Shown piece by piece: positions 17,348-25,649 of a DNA stretch of 64,000 nucleotides (its first letter is position 1; each line of letters starts with the position of its first letter). The stretch lies in NCBI GenBank assembly GCA_016177735.1, contig JACOUS010000029.1, positions 1 through 64,000 of the forward strand, read 5' to 3'. The notes under the pieces are model-generated. The model did not search any database, was not told the origin of the DNA, and worked only from the letters and a program-made list of their open reading frames with translations. This DNA is from Ignavibacteriales bacterium. GTDB lineage: Bacteria > Bacteroidota > Ignavibacteria > Ignavibacteriales > Melioribacteraceae. Both the position numbers and the translations under genes were made by a program.

Positions 17348-18829
17348 TTATTCAGCCAAAGATTTGTTAAACCATTCTTCGATTATTTGGTACTGATCGC
17401 CGTTTGCAATAGTGTTGTAGTATTCATTTGTTTTGGGTGAGTAGGTATAATCTTTTTTCCATTCGTCAATATTTTTAATCACGGCTTCGATAGCATCAAG
17501 AACTTGATTTAATTCTTCATTAGTCATTATCGGGTGGACAGAAAATCTAACCCATCCCGGTTTTTCGGAAAGATCACCGTGATTAATTTTATCCGTGATT
17601 CTTTTTGAGCGTGTCGGATCAACATGCAGCAAATAATGTCCGTAAGTTCCGGCGCACGAGCATCCGCCGCGTACTTGAATTCCAAAACGATCGTTGAGAA
17701 GTTTCACCATCAAATTGTAATGAATATCTTCTACATAGAAAGAAATTATGCCAAGACGATCTTTAATTTCTTGTGCCAAGATATGTACGGAAGGGATTTT
17801 ATCTAATCTATCGAAAACAATTTCGAGTAATTCGTGTTCGCGTTCAAGAATGTTAGCAGTGCCCATTTCTTCTTTTAATTTTATCGCAAGTGCAGTTTTA
17901 ATTGCCTGAAGGAAACCGGGTGTGCCGCCGTCTTCACGCGCTTCAATATCTTCGATGTATTTATGTCCGCCCCATGGATTAGTCCAATCAACCGTACCTC
18001 CGCCGGGATGATCAGGTATTTTCCTTTTATATAATTTCGAATCGAATATCAAAACGCCGGATGTACCGGGTCCGCCAAGAAATTTGTGCGGCGATAAAAA
18101 TATTGCATCAAGTTTTTCCATCGGGTCAACCGGATGCATATTGATATCAACATACGGCGCTGCTGCGGCAAAATCTACAAAACAAATTCCGCCGTGCTCG
18201 TGTATCAATTTTGCCATCTGATGATATTGAGGCTCTATGCCGGTAACATTTGATGCGGCAGTGAATGATCCGATTTTTATTTCACGGTGCTGGTACAATT
18301 CAAGCAAATGCGAAAGATGATCTAAGTTGACCAAGCCCTGTTCGTCCGGTTCGATTATCACTACTTCGCATATAGTTTCAAGCCACGAAGTTTGATTTGA
18401 ATGATGTTCCATGTGTGTGATAAACACAAGAGGCTTATCTTCTTTCGGTATGTTTGTATATTTTTGAAGCTGCTCACAAATTCGCAGACCGAGTAAACGT
18501 TGAAATTTATTTACAGCCGCGGTCATTCCGAATCCGGCAAAGATTAAAACATCATTCTGGTTTGCATGAACATGTTTTTTGATTATCTGTTTAGCATGTT
18601 GATATGCTTTTGTCATCGAAGTTCCGGTTACGGATGACTCCGAATGTGTGTTACCGACAAGAGGACCAAACTTTTCTATCAGTGTCATTTCTATAGGATT
18701 ATAAAGCCTTCCGCTTGCAACCCAATCAGCATACACAATTTTTTTCTTTCCGTAAGGACTAACGAACGATTGATCGATACCGATTGTATTTTCCCTGAAC
18801 TTGTTGAAATATTTTTCTAATGATCTCAT
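17348..18829 (-). CDS. Class V aminotransferase (cysteine desulfurase-like)
   Basis: A PLP-dependent fold-type I enzyme of 493 residues. The Schiff-base lysine is Lys249 in LSPHKFLGGPGTSG, HMEHHSNQTSW provides the cofactor-stacking His, and RGGCSCAGTYGH (Cys390, Cys392) sits where the persulfide loop of cysteine desulfurases lies. It is longer than IscS or SufS (about 400) because of insertions and a C-terminal extension, so the exact reaction is uncertain: desulfurase, selenocysteine lyase or another class V activity. It is convergent with the his operon and not obviously part of any operon. Starts at ATG 18829 without a clear ribosome site. Confidence 0.85.
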   Translation of the reverse strand: MRSLEKYFNKFRENTIGIDQSFVSPYGKKKIVYADWVASGRLYNPIEMTLIEKFGPLVGNTHSESSVTGTSMTKAYQHAKQIIKKHVHANQNDVLIFAGFGMTAAVNKFQRLLGLRICEQLQKYTNIPKEDKPLVFITHMEHHSNQTSWLETICEVVIIEPDEQGLVNLDHLSHLLELYQHREIKIGSFTAASNVTGIEPQYHQMAKLIHEHGGICFVDFAAAAPYVDINMHPVDPMEKLDAIFLSPHKFLGGPGTSGVLIFDSKLYKRKIPDHPGGGTVDWTNPWGGHKYIEDIEAREDGGTPGFLQAIKTALAIKLKEEMGTANILEREHELLEIVFDRLDKIPSVHILAQEIKDRLGIISFYVEDIHYNLMVKLLNDRFGIQVRGGCSCAGTYGHYLLHVDPTRSKRITDKINHGDLSEKPGWVRFSVHPIMTNEELNQVLDAIEAVIKNIDEWKKDYTYSPKTNEYYNTIANGDQYQIIEEWFNKSLAE

Positions 18830-18929
18830 AAATTGATCCGAATTGTCGCAAGAAAAATAAAATAAATTTTCTTCTCGTTCATATTAAATGATATACAATT
18901 GTTCCGAAGGGGAAAGTCAAGGGAATAAA

Positions 18930-18952
18930 AAAGCCGTCAAAAAGACGGCTTT
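18930..18952 (-). terminator. rpoD terminator
   Basis: AAAGCCGTC at 18930-18938 and GACGGCTTT at 18944-18952 form a nine-pair stem with a five-base loop. On the minus strand it is followed by TTTTTTATTCC, a good intrinsic terminator directly after rpoD. Confidence 0.88.
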
Positions 18953-18967
18953 GCATAATTTTATTTG

Positions 18968-19828
18968 TTAACCTAAATAGGCTTTCAGGTTTTTGCTTCG
19001 TGTAGAATGGCGCAGTCTTATTAATGCTTTTTCTTTAATCTGGCGGACACGTTCGCGTGTAAGATTTAATTTCTCGCCAATCTCTTCGAGTGTTAAAGAA
19101 TGTTCTTTGCCGAGACCAAAATATAGCCTAATTACTTCAGCTTCTCTGTCGGTTAATGTAGAAAGTGATCTTTCAATTTCTGCTTTGAGAGATTCTTTCA
19201 TAAGTGTATTGTCCGGTGCGGGCTGATCTTCGTTCGGCATAACATCAAGCAAACTATTGTTACTGTCTTCGCTGTGTGCGAACGGTGCATCCATCGAAAT
19301 ATGGCGCCCGGCAATCTGCATTGCGTAAGTAACATCTTGAACATCCATATCGAGTTGTTCGGCAATCTCTTCCGGGCTCGGTCTTCTTTCATATTCTTGT
19401 TCCAACTGGCTGAGCGCTTTGCCCATTTTGTTGAGAGCACCGACACGATTAAGAGGAAGACGTACCATTCTCGATTGTTCTGCAATCGCTTGCATAATTG
19501 ATTGGCGAATCCACCAAACGGCGTAAGAGATGAATTTGAATCCACGAGTTTCATCAAATCTAAGACCGGCTTTAATCAAGCCAAGATTACCTTCGTTGAT
19601 TAAGTCGCCTAACGGCAGTCCCTGATTTTGATATTGTTTTGCAACACTGACTACGAATCTTAAGTTGGCTTTTGTCAAACGGTCAAGTGCATGTTTATCG
19701 CCTTTCTTGATTCTGATTGCCAGTTCTATTTCTTCATCAGGTGTTAGAAGGTCAACTTTACCTATTTCTTGAAGATATTGATCTAATGACTTACTCTCAC
19801 GATTCGTGAATTGCTTCGTTATCTTCAA
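18968..19828 (-). CDS. rpoD: Primary sigma factor RpoD/SigA
   Basis: The housekeeping sigma-70, 286 residues, of the short Bacteroidetes/Chlorobi form without region 1.1. Region 1.2 is [15 protein letters not shown] (15-29), region 2 includes [20 protein letters not shown] and [15 protein letters not shown], region 3 follows, and region 4 ends with [19 protein letters not shown], the -35-recognition helix-turn-helix. The frame can begin only at TTG 19828. Relatives usually start MRQLKITK; here an ATG five bases upstream of the TTG (19836-19834), close to AGGAG, is out of frame by one base, so either the TTG is used or one base has been lost. A strong terminator follows. Confidence 0.93.
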   Translation of the reverse strand: MKITKQFTNRESKSLDQYLQEIGKVDLLTPDEEIELAIRIKKGDKHALDRLTKANLRFVVSVAKQYQNQGLPLGDLINEGNLGLIKAGLRFDETRGFKFISYAVWWIRQSIMQAIAEQSRMVRLPLNRVGALNKMGKALSQLEQEYERRPSPEEIAEQLDMDVQDVTYAMQIAGRHISMDAPFAHSEDSNNSLLDVMPNEDQPAPDNTLMKESLKAEIERSLSTLTDREAEVIRLYFGLGKEHSLTLEEIGEKLNLTRERVRQIKEKALIRLRHSTRSKNLKAYLG

Positions 19829-20163
19829 CTTTGCATCACTCCTTGATTTATTTTTCTTTGTTTTAACTTAATTAATACAAAAATGTTCCTTAGCGAGACA
19901 TTTTTGCTCACTATCATTTTCTAATATTAACTTTCTCTACCTTTTAAGTAAACTATAAATGAAATGGTAAATGTTTGGTCTATAAGCAGTTATCTGATAT
20001 GTTTTTAGAAAAATCATCGTCCAAATATATGCAAATGATTATAGATTGTCTATATAAATTTTCAAGCAGAATTTAGAGTACTTTTAACAAAACTGACTTG
20101 GAAAGTTATTCATATATATAGTTCTTTATTAGAATCCAATTCGTTCATAGCGCTTAATACACA
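19829..20163. other. Intergenic region upstream of rpoD
   Basis: An AT-rich gap between the two sigma-factor genes. It holds the ribosome site of rpoD (AGGAG) and a hairpin AAAAATGT/ACATTTTT at 19879-19886 and 19898-19905, located in the rpoD leader. No gene or clear promoter consensus is seen. Confidence 0.55.
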
Positions 20164-20763
20164 TCAATCATCAATGGTTAGATCGATCAGCCTTCTTTCT
20201 TGAGCATAAGTGTACAAAAGAGCATACAGCATCTTCCTAGCTCGATGCAGCCTTGATCTCACTGTACCAAGCGGCACATCAATAAAGTCAGCAATTTCTT
20301 CGTATGAATAACCTTCAATATCAGAAAGAAAAACCACGGTTCTGAAATCATCCGGCAGTGCCGAGAGGGCATTAGCAATCTCGTCATCAAGTATGTCGTG
20401 GAAAGCGTCGGTTTCAAAATGAACAGTTTTTATTTCCTCGGCTTGAATGTTATCGTAGAAATTCTGAACATCTTCGTAATCAATTTTATCCGGTTCTTTT
20501 GAGTTTTTTCTGTAATTGTTTATGAATGAGTTTTTCATGATTTGAAAAAGCCATGCTTTGCTGTTTGTACCTCGTTCAAATTGATCAAAGAAACGAAATG
20601 CTTTCAACATTGTATCCTGAACCAAGTCATCCGCCTCTTCGGGATCGCTGGTTAATTTCAGCGCAAATGATTTAAGAGCCGGCAAGTGGGGAAGCGCTTC
20701 GTTTTCAAATTCATGATATTTTTTCTTTATCTCGCTGTCACTGATAAGATCGGACTTATTCAT
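20164..20763 (-). CDS. ECF-family RNA polymerase sigma factor
   Basis: A 199-residue alternative sigma factor. Region 2 spans about residues 25-95, with DPEEADDLVQDTMLKAFRFF and SKAWLFQIMKNSFINNYRK. Region 4 spans about 130-185, with LPDDFRTVVFLSDIEGYSYEEIADF and the recognition helix VPLGTVRSRLHRARKML. Regions 1.1 and 3 are missing, as in all ECF factors. There is no adjacent anti-sigma gene on either side, so its control is not visible here. Targets unknown. The ATG at 20763 has only a weak upstream purine stretch. Confidence 0.92.
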   Translation of the reverse strand: MNKSDLISDSEIKKKYHEFENEALPHLPALKSFALKLTSDPEEADDLVQDTMLKAFRFFDQFERGTNSKAWLFQIMKNSFINNYRKNSKEPDKIDYEDVQNFYDNIQAEEIKTVHFETDAFHDILDDEIANALSALPDDFRTVVFLSDIEGYSYEEIADFIDVPLGTVRSRLHRARKMLYALLYTYAQERRLIDLTIDD

Positions 20764-20854
20764 TTTTTCTCATTTCATATTAAGTTATTATATCTTCTTA
20801 ACTATAATGAATGAGATAAAGTTCAAAAAAATATTTTAACAATTGCATATAAAA

Positions 20855-20874
20855 AAACCGGCAAGAGCCGGTTT
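20855..20874 (-). terminator. Terminator of the metal-efflux operon
   Basis: AAACCGGC at 20855-20862 pairs with GCCGGTTT at 20867-20874 around a four-base loop. Reading on the minus strand it runs into seven T. It ends just past the stop of the YHS-like gene. Confidence 0.9.
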
Positions 20875-20878
20875 CAAA

Positions 20879-21337
20879 TTATTTTTCAGCGATGTATTTC
20901 GTACCGTCATCGCTAAGATTTTTGAGATACCGCTCCGGATCCTTTTTGAATTTATTGATACAGCTCGGACAGCAGAAGCCGATTTTTTTGCCATCGTAAT
21001 TAACTGTATCGGTTTCGGGGTCAACTTCGTTGCCGAACACCGGACAATATTTATTCCAAATAAGTGAAGCTTCTTCAGTTTTTGTGCTGTCGGAACTGTG
21101 ATCATGTTTCATCGATCCTGGCATGCATTTCATCATTTTGTGTTGATGTGATTCGGTGCTGTCGGAATCGTGTTCGTGTTTTGCCGACTCCATTTTGGAT
21201 TTCATCATTTTATGCTGGTGCGTTTTTGTTGTATCAGCCGTTGATGAACAACAACTTTGTGCAGAAATATTTTCTGAAAAAATAAGCATGAAAAAGAGAA
21301 TGGCAGCAAGTGAGAATAGTGATTTTACAAATGACAT
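20879..21337 (-). CDS. Secreted His/Met-rich protein with YHS-like metal-binding domain
   Basis: A 152-residue exported protein. Residues 1-26 are a signal peptide ending NISA before QSCCSS. Residues about 38-88 contain two tandem copies of a unit built on HQHKMMK...HDSDST (first HQHKMMKSKMESAKHEHD, second HQHKMMKCMPGSMKHDH), rich in potential metal ligands. Residues about 97-145 read YCPVFGNEVDP and FCCPSCINKFKKDPERYL, a YHS/TRASH-like module with the cysteines used to hold metal. It is the last gene of the minus-strand efflux operon, with GGAG before the ATG. A periplasmic Cu/Ag-binding role is inferred from content and context. Confidence 0.8.
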   Translation of the reverse strand: MSFVKSLFSLAAILFFMLIFSENISAQSCCSSTADTTKTHQHKMMKSKMESAKHEHDSDSTESHQHKMMKCMPGSMKHDHSSDSTKTEEASLIWNKYCPVFGNEVDPETDTVNYDGKKIGFCCPSCINKFKKDPERYLKNLSDDGTKYIAEK

Positions 21338-21385
21338 TTTAACTCCGTTATTTTTTTGTGATTATTAAAAGTGTTTTCCTAATTC

Positions 21386-21979
21386 TTAATGTGCAATTAC
21401 TCCACCAAGAAAACCGGCAAGAGTGATTAATGATATTGTTAACAATCCGATTATCCACGAGAATTTTTTTAAGCGTTGAACCGATGTGAATACAAACCAA
21501 CAAATGTACGATGCCAGCAAAGCAATTCCGGTGTTGCGGTGAAACTCAACAAGCCATTGTTTGCCGGTTCCGTTAAACGGTTCTGTTTGATTTAATCCGG
21601 TAACAACTGTTCCGATTGTGAAAAGTATTCCGGCTATTATCAATACGAGAATTACACGCTCGTAATTTTTTGTTTTGATGTTCGCAAGCGTGAGCAGAAA
21701 TGCAACAATTCCAATTACAATAGGGAAGTGAACAAGTTTATTGTGCATGTGCACAAAAATTTGTTCGGCCGGATTTAATTCGAACGGTTCTTCTTTTTCT
21801 GCTTCAACAGACTTTTGTTTTGCCGCTTCAACCGGAATTCCGTTAACAGCGATTGTATCCCCATTAACAACAGTAAAAGTATCAGCTTTGGTTTTATGAT
21901 CTTTGTTATGCTTTTCATCGCCGTGCGCAAAAATTGCCATAGATAAAATGAAAAACAAAATTGTTATTGATAGTTTCAT
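21386..21979 (-). CDS. DUF2231-like membrane protein
   Basis: About 197 residues. The start is placed at the internal ATG giving MKLSITILFF, which yields a clean signal peptide (ending FAHG) and follows AGAGAA; the longer frame to 22078 has no supporting signal. After a polar spacer with His and Glu, four hydrophobic segments begin at FVHMHNKLVHFPIVIGIVAFLL, with FHRNTGIALLASYICWFVF and WIIGLLTISLITLAGFLGG further on. The arrangement matches predicted membrane proteins of the DUF2231 type, found often beside metal-efflux genes in this phylum. Its function is not known. Confidence 0.7.
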   Translation of the reverse strand: MKLSITILFFILSMAIFAHGDEKHNKDHKTKADTFTVVNGDTIAVNGIPVEAAKQKSVEAEKEEPFELNPAEQIFVHMHNKLVHFPIVIGIVAFLLTLANIKTKNYERVILVLIIAGILFTIGTVVTGLNQTEPFNGTGKQWLVEFHRNTGIALLASYICWFVFTSVQRLKKFSWIIGLLTISLITLAGFLGGVIAH

Positions 21980-22081
21980 TATTCTCTTTCTATGAAATTT
22001 ACTGGAACTCAATAATGAACAAGGAATTTTAGCGAGACAATATCGTAATCCCTTGTCCATTATTAGAAACTTTAGCATAGC

Positions 22082-22411
22082 TTATTTTACTTTGAAGTTG
22101 TGCTTCTCCAGATTTGCTTTGGCTTCTTTAATCGTTACTTCTTTTAAAACCATTTTGCACAACGGGCATTTGCCGGCTTTATCGGAAATTACATTCCAGT
22201 CCATTTGATCTTGAAAAACTTTGCCGTCTTTATTTTTATCGATTGCTTGCAGATCAATCACACCTTTGCGAACAATATCATCAACTTTGGTTGTATCTTT
22301 TTTCATTCCCATTTTGGAATGATCTTTATGATCATGTTCTTGTGCAAAAGTTATTGATGAAGAAATTATGATTAATGAAAAAACCACAAGCAACACTTTG
22401 ATTGATTTCAT
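22082..22411 (-). CDS. Exported heavy-metal-binding domain protein
   Basis: A 109-residue exported protein with a signal peptide ending ITFAQ at about residue 24, a His-rich stretch EHDHKDHSKMGMKK, and near residue 82 the motif KCPLCKMVLKEV of the small heavy-metal-binding domain. The same domain occurs at the N-terminus of the CusB-like adaptor encoded just upstream. AGGAGA precedes the ATG. It probably binds Cu or Ag in the periplasm and passes it to the RND pump; this is inferred from context. Confidence 0.78.
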   Translation of the reverse strand: MKSIKVLLVVFSLIIISSSITFAQEHDHKDHSKMGMKKDTTKVDDIVRKGVIDLQAIDKNKDGKVFQDQMDWNVISDKAGKCPLCKMVLKEVTIKEAKANLEKHNFKVK

Positions 22412-22433
22412 TTTTACGTCTCCTATTAATTTG

Positions 22434-23759
22434 TTAATGATTTTTATGTTCGGTTGATTGTTCCATAGAATTAGACTTTGACTGCACAGAACTTTCTCCG
22501 TGCTGATGCCCTGAAGGCATTCCGCTTTTCAATTGGCTTTCTGAATCAATTAAGAATCCGCCGGTAGCTGCAATTTGATCGCCTTCGTTCAAGCCTGAAA
22601 GTATTTGATATTTATTGCCGAACTTTTCGCCCACTTTAACATTGCGTGCTTCGAACATTCCGTCTCCGGCTTTTGCCCACACAACAGTCCGCTTGCCGGT
22701 AAACAAAACTGCATCAGCCGGCACGAGCAGCCCGCTTCCTTTATTTATTTGATAAGTTGTTTCTCCGTACATCTGCGGTTTTAATTTTCCACCGCGGCTT
22801 GCAAATTCACTTCGCACTTTTACTGTTCGTGTCTGTTGATTTACAACCGGATAAATGAATGTAACTTTGCCGTTGAATTCTTCGCCGGGATATGCCTTTA
22901 AACTAAGTTTTACCGGGCTTCCGATTTTTACATCACCCAAATTATCTTCGTACACTTCGGAGATATTCCAGAGTGTTGACAGATCGGCTATTTCATAAAT
23001 CGCAGTCCCTTCGCTTACATACATTCCTTCTTGTGTTTTTTTCTCGATGACAGTTCCGTTAATAGGTGAATAGTAAGTAAGTGTAAATTGAATATCACGG
23101 CTCTTGCCGAGTTCACTAATTTGATTTTGAGTCAATCCGAACAATTCCAATTTCTTTTTAGCGGCTTTCAATAATGGCGTTGCACTGCTGCCGGGATTTT
23201 GTGCTTCGATGATATTACCGGCTCGCAAGCTGTTATCGAGTGCAATTAAATATTCGTTTTGTGCTTGCACAATATCCGGACTGTAAATTTCAAAGAGCGG
23301 TTCGCCTTTCGAAACATGGTCGCCGGTTTTATCAACAAAAAGTTTTTCAATTCTTCCGTTGAAGCGTGCAGAAATTGTTTTTCTGTTTTGTTCAACAAAT
23401 TCGAGGTAGCTGTAAGCGGTAAATTCTTTGTAAAGTTTTTCTTCTTTCACATCGTAAAGAGAAACATTTGCAAGAACTTGTTTATTGCCGCCGAGCGTCA
23501 CCATTTCAGCCATGTCTTTATCTGTAATTTCTGCCGGAGTTTCATCGACAACTTTTTTGATAAGCTCCATCTGGCAGATAGGGCAGACACCGGGTTTATC
23601 CGAAATAATTTGCGGATGCATCGTGCAAGTCCAATATTCTTTTTTCTGTGATGCCTCATTTTTGTGCTCATCGTTGTGTGAACCGTCGCTGCCGCATGCC
23701 GGCAATATGACTGCCATAACTATAACCATGAATACAATAAATATTTTTTTGATTAACAT
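22434..23759 (-). CDS. CusB-like periplasmic adaptor lipoprotein of RND efflux
   Basis: A membrane-fusion protein of about 441 residues linking the CusA-like pump to the outer-membrane channel. The start is the ATG at 23759, preceded by AAGGAG; the longer frame to 23834 would be translated from repeat DNA. It is a lipoprotein: the lipobox ends at Cys22 (ILPAC). Residues 42-66 are a heavy-metal-binding module (YWTCTMHP, CPICQMELIKK). Barrel-sandwich and hairpin regions follow (ARFNGRIEKLFVDKTGDHV, TYYSPINGTVIEKKTQEGMYV). The C-terminal tail is His-rich (HQHGES, EHKNH). It is separated from its TolC and CusA partners by the S23 element. CusB-type Cu/Ag specificity is likely but inferred. Confidence 0.88.
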   Translation of the reverse strand: MLIKKIFIVFMVIVMAVILPACGSDGSHNDEHKNEASQKKEYWTCTMHPQIISDKPGVCPICQMELIKKVVDETPAEITDKDMAEMVTLGGNKQVLANVSLYDVKEEKLYKEFTAYSYLEFVEQNRKTISARFNGRIEKLFVDKTGDHVSKGEPLFEIYSPDIVQAQNEYLIALDNSLRAGNIIEAQNPGSSATPLLKAAKKKLELFGLTQNQISELGKSRDIQFTLTYYSPINGTVIEKKTQEGMYVSEGTAIYEIADLSTLWNISEVYEDNLGDVKIGSPVKLSLKAYPGEEFNGKVTFIYPVVNQQTRTVKVRSEFASRGGKLKPQMYGETTYQINKGSGLLVPADAVLFTGKRTVVWAKAGDGMFEARNVKVGEKFGNKYQILSGLNEGDQIAATGGFLIDSESQLKSGMPSGHQHGESSVQSKSNSMEQSTEHKNH

Positions 23760-23772
23760 GTTAACTCCTTCG

Positions 23773-23805
23773 AAATGGTAAATGGAAAATGGAAGATGGA
23801 AAATG
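23773..23805 (+). repeat. Heptamer array (word AAATGGN), left flank of S23 gene
   Basis: Nearly five in-phase units: AAATGGT, AAATGGA, AAATGGA, AGATGGA, AAATG. It lies between the S23 stop and the cusB ribosome site. The reverse-complement word lies on the other side of the S23 gene at 24228-24262. Confidence 0.85.
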
Positions 23806-23823
23806 TACATCAAGAAATATTCT

Positions 23824-24186
23824 CTATTTACCACTTGCTGTTATCTTTATTCTTGAAAAAATTGATTTTAGTTCTTTGCTTTCATTTGTTAGTCTATCTA
23901 ACGGGTTCTGATAAACCTCTTCTTTTAAGATTGCCTTGAACACTCTCAGCCAGTAATTCGATTCTCTTGCTTCTTTTAGAACGATTGATATTTTGTGCAC
24001 AAAATCATTTTTAGATTCAGCCGCTTGAGCTTCCTCGTAATTAGCACCGACTGAGGTGGCAGCTTTTGCTAATTGATAAGTTAAAACATCATTCACTTTG
24101 GATTTAGGAAGTGTGGATAAGAAAGTGAGAACATCAACACCAAATTGAAAAGTTCTTTCAAGTAATTCTTCGGTTTTGGGATCCAT
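23824..24186 (-). CDS. Four-helix-bundle protein (S23 / Avd-like family)
   Basis: A 120-residue all-helical protein. The diagnostic core is AKAATSVGANYEEAQAAESKNDF followed by ISIVLKEARESNYWLRVF, the signature of the pentameric four-helix-bundle family first met in 23S rRNA intervening sequences and related to the Avd protein of diversity-generating retroelements. The ATG at 24186 follows AGAGGTAAA; upstream in-frame codons reach into repeat DNA and are rejected. The gene sits inside the metal-efflux operon between tolC and cusB, on the same strand, but has no metal-related features. It is bracketed by inverted heptamer arrays, an arrangement repeated with a different word around 50597-50944. 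Function unknown; nucleic-acid binding is known for relatives. Confidence 0.88.
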   Translation of the reverse strand: MDPKTEELLERTFQFGVDVLTFLSTLPKSKVNDVLTYQLAKAATSVGANYEEAQAAESKNDFVHKISIVLKEARESNYWLRVFKAILKEEVYQNPLDRLTNESKELKSIFSRIKITASGK

Positions 24187-24227
24187 TGTTTTACCTCTGA
24201 TTTTTTTATACATGTTTTTCAATTTGT

Positions 24228-24262
24228 TCCTTTTCCCATTTCCCATTTACCATATTCCATTA
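24228..24262 (-). repeat. Heptamer array (word AAATGGN on minus), right flank of S23 gene
   Basis: Five contiguous 7-base units, on the minus strand TAATGGA, ATATGGT, AAATGGG, AAATGGG, AAAAGGA. They are inverted relative to 23773-23805, so a transcript of the S23 gene carries complementary arrays at its two ends. The array overlaps the last codon and stop of the tolC-like gene. Confidence 0.85.
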
Positions 24263-25648
24263 CTTGTTCTCAAGCCGCTGCCCAACCATCATTTCCATTT
24301 CTGCAACTGCCATTTGTATATCGGCTTTTGCCATGTAATAATTCATCTGCTGCATCAACAGCATTCTGTAGGAATCTATTACTGTGTTGATGTTTGTCCT
24401 TCCGTTTTGATAAGCGGAAACTTGTGCTTCTGCAGCTTTACCGTAAAGCGGAAGTACATTATTCGTGTACAAACGGACAAGATTATTTGCCGTGTTATAT
24501 TTTAAATATGCCTCGTTGAATTTTGCAGTCATATCTCTTGCCATATCGTTTCTTTCATATTCGATGCTGCTGATGCCGGCATACAATTCTTCTTCCTTTG
24601 CTTTTATTTTGTTGATTGACCACGGTGCAAAGGGAAGTGTAATCGATGCCATCAACGAATACATGTAATCTGTTTTTGCATCGAGCATTGTTAAATCAGC
24701 TTTTGATGTTAGTATCATTCCACGGGGCATTCTCATTATCATTCCTTGCAGCATTAAATCGGGAATCAATTCTTTGTTGTTTGCTGTTATCATCGAGCGG
24801 TTCATTTCTATCATGCTGTTCATTCTGTTGAGCGATGGATTTGTTTTCTGCAGCAGCTCAACTAATTCCGGCTGAGAGTATTTAATTGTATCTGCCGGCG
24901 TATCTTGAAGTGTGTAAACGTTTCTTGAATCCAGCACTCTGCCGAGAAGTTTGTTCAGTTTATAAATCTCCGCTTCTTTTTGATTGTTGAGAATTAACAG
25001 TAGTGTTTCATTAGCGGCTATCTCGCTTTGTATTGTCAGCAAATCGGCTTGATTGATACGATTGACTGCGTAGGAAACCTCAATTGATTTTATTAGATCA
25101 TTGAGAAGAAAAATATTTTTGTTCTGTACTTCAATTTTTTTTTCGATCGTCCACAATGTGAAATATGTCATCCGTATTTGTGCAATTAAATTGATTTTGT
25201 ACACTTCCAAAGTATTTTTTTCAACATTGATGTTTCTCTTTTCTACTTCTGCCATCGCACCAATTTTACCGCCGAGTGGAAACATTTGAGAAAGCGAAAG
25301 ATTATTCGAAATAGATTCATTGAAAATGTTTGTCTCGCTCACCGGCGTTTGGGAAAATTCCAACGAGAGACTCGGCGCCGGATAATTATTAACAGACTCC
25401 GCTCTAAATTCCGATGCACTGATTTTGTACTGTTGTGATTTCAACTGCGGATTGTTGAGCAAAGCTTCGTTGATTAGTGAATCCACGGATTGAGCATTTA
25501 TGTTTTGAAAAGATAGAAAAAGAAATAACACAGAGGACACCGAGCGTACGGAGTTCCACAGAGCAGCTCTCATTTTCCATTTACCGTTTTCCATTTCCCA
25601 TTTCCCATTTTTTAATTCTGCATTCTTCATTCTGCATTCTACACTCAT
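24260..25648 (-). CDS. TolC-family outer-membrane efflux protein
   Basis: The outer-membrane channel of the Cu/Ag RND system, 462 residues from ATG 25648, which follows GGAGGG at the end of cusA. The body has the duplicated TolC pattern: NPQLKSQQYKISASEFRAESV, PSLSLEFSQ, SQMFPLGGKIGAMAEVEKRN, then the second half with LPFAPWSINKIKAKEEELYA and QNGRTNINTVIDSYRMLL. The first 40 or so codons are unusual: they are written in repeat DNA (ATTCTNC and CCATTTN heptamers, then a CACAGAG-type repeat), giving a lysine-rich tail before the hydrophobic stretch VSSVLFLFLSF and the cleavage site at NINAQS. Translation from internal ATG 25573 would give a conventional signal peptide. Both starts are open. Confidence 0.88.
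   Translation of the reverse strand: MSVECRMKNAELKNGKWEMENGKWKMRAALWNSVRSVSSVLFLFLSFQNINAQSVDSLINEALLNNPQLKSQQYKISASEFRAESVNNYPAPSLSLEFSQTPVSETNIFNESISNNLSLSQMFPLGGKIGAMAEVEKRNINVEKNTLEVYKINLIAQIRMTYFTLWTIEKKIEVQNKNIFLLNDLIKSIEVSYAVNRINQADLLTIQSEIAANETLLLILNNQKEAEIYKLNKLLGRVLDSRNVYTLQDTPADTIKYSQPELVELLQKTNPSLNRMNSMIEMNRSMITANNKELIPDLMLQGMIMRMPRGMILTSKADLTMLDAKTDYMYSLMASITLPFAPWSINKIKAKEEELYAGISSIEYERNDMARDMTAKFNEAYLKYNTANNLVRLYTNNVLPLYGKAAEAQVSAYQNGRTNINTVIDSYRMLLMQQMNYYMAKADIQMAVAEMEMMVGQRLENK
25528..25567 (+). repeat. CACAGAG-type dispersed repeat within tolC
   Basis: Four GAG words at nine- to ten-base spacing (ACACAGAG, ACACCGAG, GTACGGAG, TTCCACAGAG) resemble the repeat at 45294-45356. 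Here the DNA is translated on the minus strand as the hydrophobic core of the TolC signal peptide. Confidence 0.6.
25570..25642 (-). repeat. Two stacked heptamer arrays at the 5' end of tolC
   Basis: 25577-25611 holds five units of CCATTTN (complement of the AAATGGN word at the nearby S23 gene); 25615-25642 holds four perfect-phase units of ATTCTNC (ATTCTGC, ATTCTTC, ATTCTGC, ATTCTAC). Both are inside the reading frame of the TolC-like protein. No S23 gene is attached to this pair directly. Confidence 0.85.
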
Positions 25649-25649
25649 T

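Noticed and set aside
23824-24186. Diversity-generating retroelement around the Avd-like S23 gene
   Set aside because: There is no reverse transcriptase, template repeat or C-type-lectin target gene in the window.
23824-24262. CRISPR-like array at the S23 loci
   Set aside because: The repeats are seven-base tandem words without spacers, and no cas genes are present.
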